Positions 1 through 9,329 of a DNA stretch of 27,770 bases are shown here, one piece after another. The notes under the pieces are model-generated. The model had not been told where the DNA came from. It saw only the letters and a list, made by a program, of their open reading frames with translations, and did not search any database. The stretch comes from SpSt-1165 sp964391725 (GTDB lineage: Bacteria; Chloroflexota; Anaerolineae; Anaerolineales; Anaerolineaceae). Position 1 is the first letter of the stretch, and each line of letters begins with the position of its first letter. The stretch covers positions 1 through 27,770 of the forward strand of contig CAYMNB010000028.1 of the NCBI GenBank assembly GCA_964391725.1. The letters run 5' to 3'. The translations under genes were made by a program, and so were the position numbers.

Positions 1-1352
<1,352 letters not shown>

Positions 1353-1631
1353 TTTCCATCACTCTCTTCGAGTGTGTCAAGTTCGTCCTTTGTTTTTGCT
1401 TCCCTTGCAGAAAGCTCGCCTTCTTCTCAGAAGGTTTCTCTTGGGATCCGTTTACTGTCAGTATTCAGTTGTCAAGGTTCTATCCTGTCAATGTGCTCCC
1501 GAAATAAAAACCCGCTTTCTCTCTCAGCAGGTTTCCATCTCTCCGTTGTGCTGGATCTTTTTGATCAGATCCATTGTTTGTGATCACGATTGTCATCACG
1601 TTTACATGCTGTAATTGACATGCAAGATAGT
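1353..1631 (-). other. 16S rRNA leader region
   Basis: This stretch between the 16S gene and its promoter has no convincing gene; its small ORFs lack family resemblance. It holds a hairpin with arms CCTTCT and AGAAGG near 1420-1436, and an inverted repeat GGATCT/AGATCC at about 1553-1572. Three more minus-strand TTGACA hexamers lie at 1375-1380, 1470-1475 and 1486-1491, none with a good -10 box at proper spacing. The segment around 1461-1480 resembles the boxA-like stretch found before rRNA genes, so an antitermination or processing role is plausible. That role is inference. Confidence 0.55.
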
Positions 1632-1659
1632 ATTCTACCTGAAAATAATATCCTGTCAA
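1632..1659 (-). promoter_or_regulatory. Probable sigma70-type promoter of the rRNA operon
   Basis: On the minus strand a perfect -35 box TTGACA (complement at 1654-1659) is followed after 16 bp by TAGAAT (1632-1637), five of six matches to TATAAT. Transcription would start near 1625, giving a leader of about 270 nt before the mature 16S. It lies just downstream of the rarA stop codon, so the rRNA operon appears to have its own promoter. Confidence 0.7.
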
Positions 1660-1706
1660 GTCGTTTTCATGCGAATATGCTGATCAATCTTTGAAAACCT
1701 GGTTTT

Positions 1707-3080
1707 TTAAGATTTGGAATCTTTTTGATCTTCTGTCCACTGCTGCCAAAAGGCTTCCTTCACCTTACGCCATTGATCCAAATTCTGTGCAATACGCTGT
1801 TCATACCCCAACTCGCCCGGTTGGTAGAATTGTTCTTTCATCGCCTCGTCCGGGAGGTATTGCTGTCCGACAATATGTACCGGAAACTCATGTGGATAGA
1901 GATAACCCGCGCCATGGCCCAATCCTTTGGCGTCGCGGTTGCCATCCATCAGATGAACGGGTACCGGCCCGATCCCTTGCGATGCCTGCCATTTGCGTAC
2001 ATGGCCAATGGTGGCAGCCACGCTGTTAGACTTGGGAGCCGTTGCCAGATAGATAGTCGCTTCCATGATGGGGAATACCCCCTCAGGAAAACCTATGTAG
2101 TCAAAAGCAGAAGCCGCCGAGGTTGCCATGCGCAGTGCGTTGGGGTCTGCCAAACCAATGTCTTCTCCGGCCAATACGATCAAGCGCCGCAATATAAAAC
2201 GCGGATCCTCGCCGGCATCAATCATCTTCATCAGCCAGTAGACCGCCGCATCCGGGTCGGAACCTCGCACAGACTTAATAAACGCGGATATCGTGTCATA
2301 ATGAGAATCACCGCCTTTGTCATAGCGGATCGCTCGCTTTTGGATCGACTCTTCAGCTACCTCAATCGTGATTCTTGTCACGCCGTCCTGGTCTGGCAAG
2401 GTGGTTTCGATAGCCAGTTCCATCGCATTTAACAGATTGCGTGCATCCCCATCCGCCAGATCAAGCAGGTGTTCTTTCGCGTCCTCTGCAAATTCGATCT
2501 TGCGATAGCCATAACCACGCTCATCATCCTTTAATGTCTGCTGAAAGATTGCGTCCAAATCTTCCCACAACAATGGAGTCAGTTCAAAGATGCGCGATCG
2601 CGAAACCAGGGCGGGAATGACCTCAAAATAAGGATTCTGTGTAGTGGCTCCAACAAAGGTGATCAAACCATTTTCAACATGGGGCAGCAAAGCATCCTGT
2701 TGGGCTTTGTTCCAGCGATGGACCTCATCGATAAATAATACCGTACGCTGATGTTGATACTTTATGCGCTGCTCGGTTTCTTCAATGACACGGCGCAGGT
2801 CTTTCACACCAGCCAGCACCGCCGACATCGTTTCAAAATAAGCGCTGGTGTGGTTGGCAATTACCTTGGCAAGGGTTGTTTTTCCGGTACCCGGAGGACC
2901 GTATAGAATGATGGATTGAAAAAGGCGATCTGCCGCAATCGCCCGGCGCAGCAATTTCCCTTCACCAACAATATGTTGTTGGCCGACATATTCATCCAAC
3001 GTGCGCGGCCGCATCCTGGCAGCCAGGGGCACAATCCTGGATCGCTCATTGGAGTATTGATCGTCAAATAAATCTGACAT
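1707..3080 (-). CDS. rarA: Replication-associated recombination protein A (RarA/MgsA) AAA+ ATPase
   Basis: This is a clamp-loader-like AAA+ ATPase of the RarA/MgsA/WRNIP1 family, which acts at stalled replication forks in the cytoplasm. From the chosen start (457 residues) it has the family N-terminal motif PLAARMRP (18-25), Walker A GPPGTGKTT (61-69), Walker B LFIDEVHR (115-122) and sensor 1 GATTQNP (144-150). It keeps the C-terminal tetramerisation part with SVRGSDPDAAVYWL and APKSN. Length matches the family (about 440-450). I chose the ATG at 3080 because homologues start just before this motif. An in-frame ATG at 3116 has a better Shine-Dalgarno (AGGTGG, complement 3125-3130, 8 nt spacing) and would add 12 residues; this is unresolved. 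It reads towards the 16S gene. Confidence 0.96.
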   Translation of the reverse strand: MSDLFDDQYSNERSRIVPLAARMRPRTLDEYVGQQHIVGEGKLLRRAIAADRLFQSIILYGPPGTGKTTLAKVIANHTSAYFETMSAVLAGVKDLRRVIEETEQRIKYQHQRTVLFIDEVHRWNKAQQDALLPHVENGLITFVGATTQNPYFEVIPALVSRSRIFELTPLLWEDLDAIFQQTLKDDERGYGYRKIEFAEDAKEHLLDLADGDARNLLNAMELAIETTLPDQDGVTRITIEVAEESIQKRAIRYDKGGDSHYDTISAFIKSVRGSDPDAAVYWLMKMIDAGEDPRFILRRLIVLAGEDIGLADPNALRMATSAASAFDYIGFPEGVFPIMEATIYLATAPKSNSVAATIGHVRKWQASQGIGPVPVHLMDGNRDAKGLGHGAGYLYPHEFPVHIVGQQYLPDEAMKEQFYQPGELGYEQRIAQNLDQWRKVKEAFWQQWTEDQKDSKS

Positions 3081-3295
3081 ATTTTTCTCTTTGTCTTTTG
3101 TTAGTACATTAATCATAACATTGACCACCTTTTCTGGCAGTGTTCAAAAGTGCAATTAAATGAGAGTTGTAATTCGCGATTGTATACTTAATGCTACCTG
3201 GAGTATGCCTGAAGACACAGGCAAACTGTGTTTTCTCGATTTATGATAAAGATTGGTGAATATTGTTAAAATGAGAATTCACGGAGGATTTCATT

Positions 3296-4249
3296 ATGCA
3301 AATTGTAGCTGACCGAGGTGCCGACTTAAGCCAGGCAGTGATTGATCAATACAACATCAACATCGCACCACTGTACATAAACTTAGATGGGCAAACCTAT
3401 AGCAGTGGTGTTGACATTGATTCAAAAACCTTTTATCAAAAATTAGGCCAGACCGATGCTATGCCAACCACATCCATGCCATCGCCGGGTGACTTCGCTC
3501 AACTGTTTGATTCTTTGGCCCAAGATGACCCCGACATCTTCTATATCCACATATCATCAGGACTTTCTGGCACCAGCAAAGCCGCACAACAAAGCCTGGA
3601 ATTGGTGAAAAATGCCAATGTCGAAATGGTCGACTCAAAGACATTGTCCAGCCCCTATGGCTGGCAGGTTGAAGCTGCAGCCAAAGCCCTCAATAATGGA
3701 TGGTCAATCCCGGACATTAAGATTTATCTGCAAAGTATACGCCTCTTTTCCAACGGCATGTTCACCTTGAATGATCTGAAATATCTGATTCATGGTGGAC
3801 GTATCAGCCATTTGAAGGGATTTCTGGCAACCGCCCTACAACTCAAACCAGTCATCGTTGTTGACAAAGCCACCGGCAAGTACATTGATGCCGGCAAAGG
3901 CCGCACAATCAAAGGTGCCATCAAACAAATTGCTTCTGCCTTAGCTAAATTCTACGGTGAAGGCGCAAAATTGCGGATTCAATTGCTTCAGGGTGATTTT
4001 AATGAGGGAGTAGAAATGTTGAAGGATGTCATTGATCAGCACTTTGAAACTATCTATGAAGAGACCCTGCACATTGCGCCGGTGCTGGGTGCTCATACCG
4101 GCCCTTCCATGGTTGGATTATGTGCTGGACCATGGGAATTGTTTGCCAACCCAACCAAAGGCACAACAACTGAAGAACTCTTAGAAAAATTCAAGCTCCC
4201 GGGCTTTTCTCTGTCACTTTTACGAGACAGCAACAAACCCATTCTGTAA
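3296..4249 (+). CDS. DegV family fatty-acid-binding protein
   Basis: DegV proteins bind a fatty acid between two domains; in Firmicutes the FakB members present it to the kinase FakA. The N-terminal part (IVADRGADL, residues 3-11) aligns with the usual DegV start. TSMPSPGDF (about 60-68) carries the T-S-x-P lipid-head-group motif, HISSGLSGT (about 84-92) is the second conserved loop, and LIHGGRIS plus GAHTGPSMVGL are the usual C-terminal signatures. At 317 residues it is about 30 longer than typical, with the extra length at the C terminus. The start is supported by GGAGG about 8 nt upstream. No FakA-type kinase is in the window, but a glycerolipid acyltransferase converges on it, which fits lipid metabolism. 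Confidence 0.93.
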   Translation: MQIVADRGADLSQAVIDQYNINIAPLYINLDGQTYSSGVDIDSKTFYQKLGQTDAMPTTSMPSPGDFAQLFDSLAQDDPDIFYIHISSGLSGTSKAAQQSLELVKNANVEMVDSKTLSSPYGWQVEAAAKALNNGWSIPDIKIYLQSIRLFSNGMFTLNDLKYLIHGGRISHLKGFLATALQLKPVIVVDKATGKYIDAGKGRTIKGAIKQIASALAKFYGEGAKLRIQLLQGDFNEGVEMLKDVIDQHFETIYEETLHIAPVLGAHTGPSMVGLCAGPWELFANPTKGTTTEELLEKFKLPGFSLSLLRDSNKPIL

Positions 4250-4260
4250 ACGGCTATACC

Positions 4261-4289
4261 AAAAAGCGGATGTAAATCATCCGCTTTTT
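4261..4289 (+). terminator. Strong rho-independent terminator, probably bidirectional
   Basis: A perfect 12-bp inverted repeat (AAAAAGCGGATG at 4261-4272, complement at 4278-4289) flanks a 5-nt loop. The arm edges are A- and T-rich, giving a U-tract on either strand. It sits between the converging degV-type and plsC-type genes and can end both. Confidence 0.9.
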
Positions 4290-4305
4290 GCTGCTTTATA
4301 ATCTT

Positions 4306-5079
4306 CTATATGGCTTTTTCGCGCCAGCGATCCACTTCGCCCTCTCGCTTCGTGTCCCATGGCCATACCTCGGTTCCCTTGGCTGCCTCGCGAACAGCTG
4401 CATCTTCTGAATAATGCCCGCGCTGTTCGGGCGAAATCAGGGGGGCGATTTGCTTCATCATCTCGTGCCCCATTTCGTCCATATCTTCACGACTGGGACG
4501 TCCTGTGATATCAGCACCCAACGGGCCAAAAGGTTTGCCTATCACCATCTTAACCGTCTTTGGTTTGAGAAGGTTAAAATTTTGAAATATTTTATCCAGT
4601 CCGATAAAACCGATGGGCAGAATCGGCACTTTCATTTGATGCATCAGGAATGGAGCGCCTGGCCGTGCCGGGCGCAGGACTGTTGCCCAGTTACCGCCTT
4701 CAGGAAAAATACACAAAACACCATCCTGTGCCAACACACTCTGGGCAGACTTTAAAGCATCTCGTGATGAAGATCCACGGTACACGTTTAGTATGCCCCA
4801 CAATTTAGGGATGAAAGCCAGCAGCTTCGGCGCACCCGGATTCAGTGTTCCGCCAACAAATTCTACCCAATAAGGCAGTTTTGCCATGACAAACACCGGA
4901 TCAACAAAACTAAAATGATTGCCAATGATCATAAAAGGGCCTTTGGCTGGAAGGTTCTCGCGCCCAATGACTTCGATCTTCGTCACCACAGCAATGGCCA
5001 TATTTGCCAATACACGTAAAATCGTGCGAATAAACCGCCTGCGAGGGTAATTTACCTGGATTCTTTTCTTATTTGCCAT
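4306..5079 (-). CDS. 1-acyl-sn-glycerol-3-phosphate acyltransferase (PlsC/LPLAT family)
   Basis: It would transfer an acyl chain to lysophosphatidate or a similar acceptor at the cytoplasmic membrane. At 257 residues it has the family blocks: the H-x4-D catalytic motif as NHFSFVD (H55, D60), block II with R101 in NVYRG, block III FPEGG (125-129) and a block IV-like VPILPIG. The segment around residues 18-33 is hydrophobic with basic residues before it, consistent with membrane association. The ATG at 5077-5079 is preceded by GGAGAGG at good spacing. It shares its upstream region with the divergent gene at 5171 and ends at the shared terminator. Acyl acceptor specificity cannot be read from sequence; plsC is a reasonable but unproven symbol. 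Confidence 0.93.
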   Translation of the reverse strand: MANKKRIQVNYPRRRFIRTILRVLANMAIAVVTKIEVIGRENLPAKGPFMIIGNHFSFVDPVFVMAKLPYWVEFVGGTLNPGAPKLLAFIPKLWGILNVYRGSSSRDALKSAQSVLAQDGVLCIFPEGGNWATVLRPARPGAPFLMHQMKVPILPIGFIGLDKIFQNFNLLKPKTVKMVIGKPFGPLGADITGRPSREDMDEMGHEMMKQIAPLISPEQRGHYSEDAAVREAAKGTEVWPWDTKREGEVDRWREKAI

Positions 5080-5097
5080 ATGCCTCTCCGAAAAAAC

Positions 5098-5126
5098 TTT
5101 TCATGCTATTGTAGCATAGCTATAAT
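5098..5126 (+). promoter_or_regulatory. Promoter with a palindrome between -35 and -10
   Basis: TTTTCA (5098-5103) and a perfect TATAAT (5121-5126) are 17 bp apart and read into the gene at 5171. The spacer contains the inverted repeat ATGCTA-TTG-TAGCAT (5103-5117), and the 8-bp palindrome ATAGCTAT overlaps the -10 (5116-5123). A repressor bound there would block the promoter; the regulator is unknown. Confidence 0.6.
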
Positions 5127-5170
5127 AGAGAGCAAACAAGTGTATAGAAAATGTGGAACGGGAGAAAATC

Positions 5171-6883
5171 ATGGAAAGAATTGTGCCGCGTACGGTATCA
5201 GATGAAATTGAACTTTATGAACGCACCATTTATTCGTTATTAAAATCAACTACAGATGTCCAGTTGCGGACATTGGAGGAGATTCATGGCAGCACAAACT
5301 CTCTTCTCCACAAAAAAGCACGCAGCAAAGACATAGATGTATCTGCATTGGTATATGCCTGGCAGCGGCTTCCTCCCCTCATGGATAAAGTGGAACGGGT
5401 CATTTTGGCCCAAAACGAAGCCACATTTCAAAAAGCCGGGTACACGACCATACAACAGTGGCAAGTGGTGAAAGCCCCGGCACGCAGGCGTCATTACCGC
5501 TATGATCATGCACAGAAAGACCTGAGTGCATTCATTGCTTCCCGTTCTGATATCGATGATCTGGTTCCAGTACTCGTCGCACTGCAAATTGAATGGAACA
5601 AACTTCATAACAAATTAGCCCATGTTTCTTCTGCACAATTAACTGAACCGTCCGATGAGTCCAAACCCAAAGATCACTATAAGGAGCTGGCTGAATTACT
5701 GGATCTGCCTGCCAAAGAATTATTGCGATTGCGTAAGGTTTGGGGCAATGATTTCTGCAACATTTTACGATCCATGCAAAAAAAGCGCATGGACCTTCGA
5801 ATTCAATTACTCAATGGCTCACTGGTGCAATACTGGCGCGCTACCCGTATCTGGTGGGATGAGGTCCAACAACAAATTCCACAGGTTGCCAGTCGTCCCA
5901 TTTACTTTATCTCCAGCAATACCCATGTATTCCCCAACTTGTTAACTGGCTATGCGCAAAATAACCAACAGGAAATCCTCCGTATTCTTACTGACGCACA
6001 CGATCATGCCATGTTGGCTGAATGGAGTTCGGTTACAAGGGCAAACCGCGGCATTGAAAATTTCCTTTATTATGCCTTCAAAAAAGCCCAACAATATGCG
6101 AGTAATGACCAATTAGAAAATGATTTCAACCAGCAGGTTGAGAGCTCAGGTATCACAAGGATTTTAAGTGCCCAATCGTTTGATATTGAAGCCCAGGTGA
6201 TTGAACTGGACAAAATCAATTACGCAAACATGGATCAAAGGTTGATCACCAGCGACACAGAAGTACTCCAAGACAGCGACGCCCTTATCATCAATATCGA
6301 TTACCCCCTCGGAATCGCTGCTTACAACCTGCTCAGAATGATCGCAGAAAACACGGAGGAGATTCTCGGTATCTACATCATGGGCAAGGCAGCCACATTA
6401 AACGGTGTCATTGGCGATATCATGATTCCTAACGTTGTCCAGGATGAACATTCACTCAACACCTATTTGTTTCAAAATACCTTTGTCGCCAGTGATCTCA
6501 CACCCTACCTTCAATATGGCACAGTCTTAGACAATCAAAAAGCTGTCACCGTGCTGGGCACCTTTATGCAAAACAGCCGCATCATGGATGTCATCTACCG
6601 TGAGGGTTACACCGACATCGAAATGGAAGCCGGGCCTTATCTTTCTGCTGTATGTGAAATGGTCCGTCCCAAACGCCATCCTAAAAATGAGATCGTGAAC
6701 TTATACCAGCTGCCATTCGATCTCGGGATCCTGCATTACGCCTCAGACACTCCCCTGTCTAAAGGCAAAAATCTGGGTGCCGGCACACTGTCACTGGCAG
6801 GTATGGACCCCACTTATGGCTCAGGGATAGCCATCTTGCGGCGGATATTCGAAAAGGAAATCCAGCGGCTTAAAAATAGCTGA
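5171..6883 (+). CDS. Uncharacterised protein with nucleoside-phosphorylase-like C-terminal domain
   Basis: This 570-residue soluble protein has no function I can name. The N-terminal 330 residues are mostly helical, with many charged and aromatic residues. The C-terminal part looks like the purine/uridine phosphorylase (PNP_UDP) fold: GKAATLNGVIGDIMIP (from residue 405) resembles the family's glycine-rich loop and 'gDi-i' strand. DIEMEAGPYLSAV (482-494) resembles the EMEA motif that binds ribose in phosphorylases and MTA/SAH nucleosidases. It may belong to a DUF family (DUF6909 comes to mind, uncertain). The ATG at 5171 is chosen over a GTG at 5153 because GGGAG lies 6 nt upstream. It is divergent from plsC and ends 1 bp from the converging reductase gene. 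No signal peptide or membrane segment is seen. Confidence 0.85.
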   Translation: MERIVPRTVSDEIELYERTIYSLLKSTTDVQLRTLEEIHGSTNSLLHKKARSKDIDVSALVYAWQRLPPLMDKVERVILAQNEATFQKAGYTTIQQWQVVKAPARRRHYRYDHAQKDLSAFIASRSDIDDLVPVLVALQIEWNKLHNKLAHVSSAQLTEPSDESKPKDHYKELAELLDLPAKELLRLRKVWGNDFCNILRSMQKKRMDLRIQLLNGSLVQYWRATRIWWDEVQQQIPQVASRPIYFISSNTHVFPNLLTGYAQNNQQEILRILTDAHDHAMLAEWSSVTRANRGIENFLYYAFKKAQQYASNDQLENDFNQQVESSGITRILSAQSFDIEAQVIELDKINYANMDQRLITSDTEVLQDSDALIINIDYPLGIAAYNLLRMIAENTEEILGIYIMGKAATLNGVIGDIMIPNVVQDEHSLNTYLFQNTFVASDLTPYLQYGTVLDNQKAVTVLGTFMQNSRIMDVIYREGYTDIEMEAGPYLSAVCEMVRPKRHPKNEIVNLYQLPFDLGILHYASDTPLSKGKNLGAGTLSLAGMDPTYGSGIAILRRIFEKEIQRLKNS

Positions 6884-6884
6884 T

Positions 6885-7721
6885 CTATGAACCCCACTCA
6901 GGTGGTGCCCAATCGGGGTGGATAAAGCGCAGATTTTCATCCATGGCATTCAACACAGCCATATCTTCCTGATCCAACGAAAAATCATACAAAGCAGCAT
7001 TCTCTCGAATACGAGATGGTGTTACCGATTTTGGAATGGTCACCACCCCATGTTCCAGATTCCACCGCAGTAGAATCTGCGCCGGTGTCTTGTTGTGTTT
7101 TTCCGTAATTCCAACCAGTCGAGGGTCGTCCAACCTCCGGCCGCGTGTCAAAGGACTGTAGGCTTCCAACTGGATGCCCGCCTTTCGGCAATACCCAAGC
7201 AACTCTTCTTGAAATATAAATGGATGAAATTCGACCTGATTGACAGCGGGAATAAAATCTGATTCCGTTTTTAATTCCTCTAACAAACGGATAGTAAAGT
7301 TGCTGACCCCCACCGATCGCGACAGCCCTTTTTGAGCGATCTCGCGCATGGCCTTCCAAGTTTCGTGCATCAACGATTCAACCGGCCAATGGATGAGGTA
7401 TAGATCGAGATAATCCAGACCCAAATTTTCCAGGCTGGCTTCAACCGCCCGCCAGGTCTCGCGATAACCCTGTCCATCACGCGCCAGCTTGGTGGTCACA
7501 AACAAATCTGCCCGATCAATGCCGCTTTCATGGATAGCACGCCCTACTTCTTTTTCGTTATGGTACATCATGGCAGTGTCAAGGTGACGATAACCAACAG
7601 CCAATGCTTCTCTGACCGCATTCACTGTTTCTTTGCCCTCGGCGCGAAAGGTTCCCAACCCCAAAAGGGGCATGCCGAAACCACTGTTTAATTTCACCGT
7701 TGAATGAATGCTAAGTGACAT
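6885..7721 (-). CDS. Aldo/keto reductase (2,5-diketo-D-gluconate reductase-like)
   Basis: This is a cytoplasmic NADPH-dependent carbonyl reductase with the (beta/alpha)8 fold. The family tetrad is complete: D48 in HLDTA, Y53 in MMYHNE, K78 in TTKL and H111 in LIHWP (numbered from the second ATG). The cofactor loop IPKSVTPSRI near the C terminus is also present. At 278 residues it has the usual length of the short prokaryotic AKR5-like group, which reduces sugar-derived or methylglyoxal-type carbonyls; the substrate is not predictable. Two adjacent ATGs occur. AAGGAG is 3 nt before the first (7724) and 6 nt before the second (7721), so I prefer the second. The stop is 1 bp from the convergent gene's stop, with no terminator between. 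Confidence 0.95.
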   Translation of the reverse strand: MSLSIHSTVKLNSGFGMPLLGLGTFRAEGKETVNAVREALAVGYRHLDTAMMYHNEKEVGRAIHESGIDRADLFVTTKLARDGQGYRETWRAVEASLENLGLDYLDLYLIHWPVESLMHETWKAMREIAQKGLSRSVGVSNFTIRLLEELKTESDFIPAVNQVEFHPFIFQEELLGYCRKAGIQLEAYSPLTRGRRLDDPRLVGITEKHNKTPAQILLRWNLEHGVVTIPKSVTPSRIRENAALYDFSLDQEDMAVLNAMDENLRFIHPDWAPPEWGS

Positions 7722-7731
7722 CATATACTCC

Positions 7732-7757
7732 TTATCAATTATTCTATATTGATTATA
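7732..7757 (-). promoter_or_regulatory. -10 box and inverted repeat upstream of the aldo/keto reductase
   Basis: A minus-strand TATAAT (complement at 7752-7757) lies about 28 bp upstream of the start codon. I see no good -35. An imperfect inverted repeat, TTATCAAT (7732-7739) with ATTGATTA (7748-7755), spans the presumed start of transcription and overlaps the -10, as an operator would. Confidence 0.4.
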
Positions 7758-7868
7758 ACGACACTCTTTTCACGCTGGTGCAAGATACTTTCTGTAAATT
7801 GAAGAACCTTAACAAGAGAGGGTAGGACAGGGTATCCCAAACGGTGACAAAACCTGAAAGGAAAACCC

Positions 7869-8066
7869 ATGACCTACCAAGATGATTTTACTATACCTGC
7901 TGAAATTATGGAACAGATTGCCGCCGAAAGGATGGATGCGTCCGTTAGGTTGTTTGTCCTCTATTCAGTTCCTTGCGGCGACTGTCCAATATGTTTGACA
8001 ACCTACAACGTTTGTTTACGGCCGGTAAATACCAATGTGGGTCTAGGGAGGGGCACAAACCAGTAA
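7869..8066 (+). pseudogene. Remnant of an IS256-family transposase gene (5' end only)
   Basis: The first 23 or so residues (MTYQDDFTIPAEIMEQIAAE and a few more) match the N terminus of IS256-family (Mutator-like) transposases, whose full length is about 400 residues. After residue 24 the similarity stops and the reading frame closes at residue 65, with no DDE domain anywhere nearby. The original ribosome binding site (AAAGGA, about 8 nt upstream) is still present. I cannot identify convincing terminal inverted repeats or target duplications. Non-coding DNA up to 8121 probably includes more decayed element sequence. Function as a transposase is excluded; whether the short peptide is made is unknown. 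Confidence 0.6.
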
Positions 8067-8121
8067 GAAATCCGCAGGGAGTGTTGTCCAAAGAAAGAGC
8101 GTACAAATATTGGAGGCAAGC

Positions 8122-8646
8122 ATGAATACTTTACAAGAGTTTCGACTGCAGAAAGATGAATTATTTGCCCACCATCCACAGAGTCCCTTAACAGACGAGC
8201 AAAAAACGGGCTTCAAAGGTTTAATTTATTTCCCTGAAAACACACATCTACGGTACAAAGTAAAAGTGGATGAGTTTGCTAACAAAGAGAGGGTCAATCT
8301 GCAAACTTCAACTGGAGACTCCAGGACCTACGAGCGGTTTGGACATTTTCAATTTGATGTGGAAGGTCAGAAGGCAGAACTCACAATCTACTCAAATGAG
8401 GGGGAATATTTTTTGCCTTTTGCTGATTCTTTAGCCGGCAAAGATACCTACGGAGCCGGACGATATCTGGAAATTCGCCCACTTAGCAAAGGAACATTTT
8501 TGATTGATTTTAATTACGCTTACAATCCTTATTGCGCATACAATGATTGTTGGTCCTGTCCTCTTACTCCGGCTGAAAATCGATTGTCGGTTCCGATTCG
8601 AGGGGGAGAAAAAATCTTTGTCCAGCACCAAGATACAAATCATTAG
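8122..8646 (+). CDS. DUF1684 domain-containing protein
   Basis: This 174-residue cytoplasmic protein of unknown function carries the DUF1684 signatures: KDTYGAGRYLEI in the middle and, towards the C terminus, DFNYAYNPYCAYND followed by WSCPLTPAEN. Three cysteines cluster there (PYC, NDC, WSC), which could bind a metal or take part in redox chemistry; this is inference. The usual ending with basic residues and GEKIFV is present, so the protein is complete. The ATG at 8122 is chosen over an upstream TTG because GGAGG lies 5 nt before it. It is the first gene of a plus-strand run, 23 bp before the phosphatidyltransferase gene. The decayed IS256 piece lies directly upstream. Confidence 0.88.
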   Translation: MNTLQEFRLQKDELFAHHPQSPLTDEQKTGFKGLIYFPENTHLRYKVKVDEFANKERVNLQTSTGDSRTYERFGHFQFDVEGQKAELTIYSNEGEYFLPFADSLAGKDTYGAGRYLEIRPLSKGTFLIDFNYAYNPYCAYNDCWSCPLTPAENRLSVPIRGGEKIFVQHQDTNH

Positions 8647-8669
8647 TATTTATTCGCCGGAACTAACCT

Positions 8670-9329
8670 ATGTTTGACAAATTCCTTCGCCTGCCAAAAG
8701 AACGCATCCTTGAGCCGATCGCCCGTGGCCCTATGAAGAATGTCAGTCCAACCGCGGTTACCATCGTTGCCTGCGGGGTAGCTTTAGCGGCAGGTGGGAC
8801 AGCATCACAAGGCTTGTATAGTGTAACACTTGGTCTTTGGTTATTCAATCGGTTTTTGGATGGATTGGATGGAACCATTGCGCGCATCAACCACAAACAA
8901 AGTGACTTTGGCGGTTATCTCGATATCGTACTGGATATGATCGCTTACATTGCCATCCCACTGGGCATGGCTTTTTCTGTCGGCACGATGGCAGTATTTG
9001 TCACTTTATCGATTATGTTTGCGATTTTTTACCTCAACAGCGCTTCCTGGATGATGTTATCGGCATATCTGGAAAAAAGAAATGCCGGCGCCATGTTGAA
9101 GGGCGAACTTACCTCAGTGACGATGCCGCGCGCGATCATGGAAGGGGCTGAATCGATTGTGACATATTCGCTCTTCATATTGCTGCCCGCCTACTTACCT
9201 CTTCTATTTTCTATTATGGCTGGACTGGTTTTCCTTTCGGCTATCTGGCAAATTCGTTGGGCACACGTTCTCCTGAATAAAAAGAGAAAAAATGAGCAAA
9301 GAATCCCTGGCAAGCAAACCCTGGCTTAA
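8670..9329 (+). CDS. CDP-alcohol phosphatidyltransferase family membrane protein
   Basis: The enzyme class moves a phosphatidyl group from CDP-diacylglycerol to an alcohol (glycerol phosphate, inositol phosphate, serine or others) within the membrane. The complete signature D-x2-D-G-x2-A-R-x8-G-x3-D-x3-D is visible: D64, D67-G68, A71-R72, G81, D85 and D89. Several hydrophobic segments follow (about 92-118, 125-140, 165-200). At 219 residues it is of normal length. The acceptor alcohol cannot be assigned. Its last 38 bp overlap the next gene, so the two are probably co-translated, which suggests a shared membrane task. Confidence 0.92.
   Translation: MFDKFLRLPKERILEPIARGPMKNVSPTAVTIVACGVALAAGGTASQGLYSVTLGLWLFNRFLDGLDGTIARINHKQSDFGGYLDIVLDMIAYIAIPLGMAFSVGTMAVFVTLSIMFAIFYLNSASWMMLSAYLEKRNAGAMLKGELTSVTMPRAIMEGAESIVTYSLFILLPAYLPLLFSIMAGLVFLSAIWQIRWAHVLLNKKRKNEQRIPGKQTLA

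Noticed and set aside
1725..2432. Plus-strand ORF of 235 codons opposite rarA
   Set aside because: It is a shadow of the conserved rarA frame, with no ribosome site and no recognisable domain.
3209..3234. Small hairpin ACACAG-gcaaa-CTGTGT between rarA and the DegV gene as a terminator
   Set aside because: The short stem with a weak T-run lies between divergent genes, where neither transcript would need a terminator.
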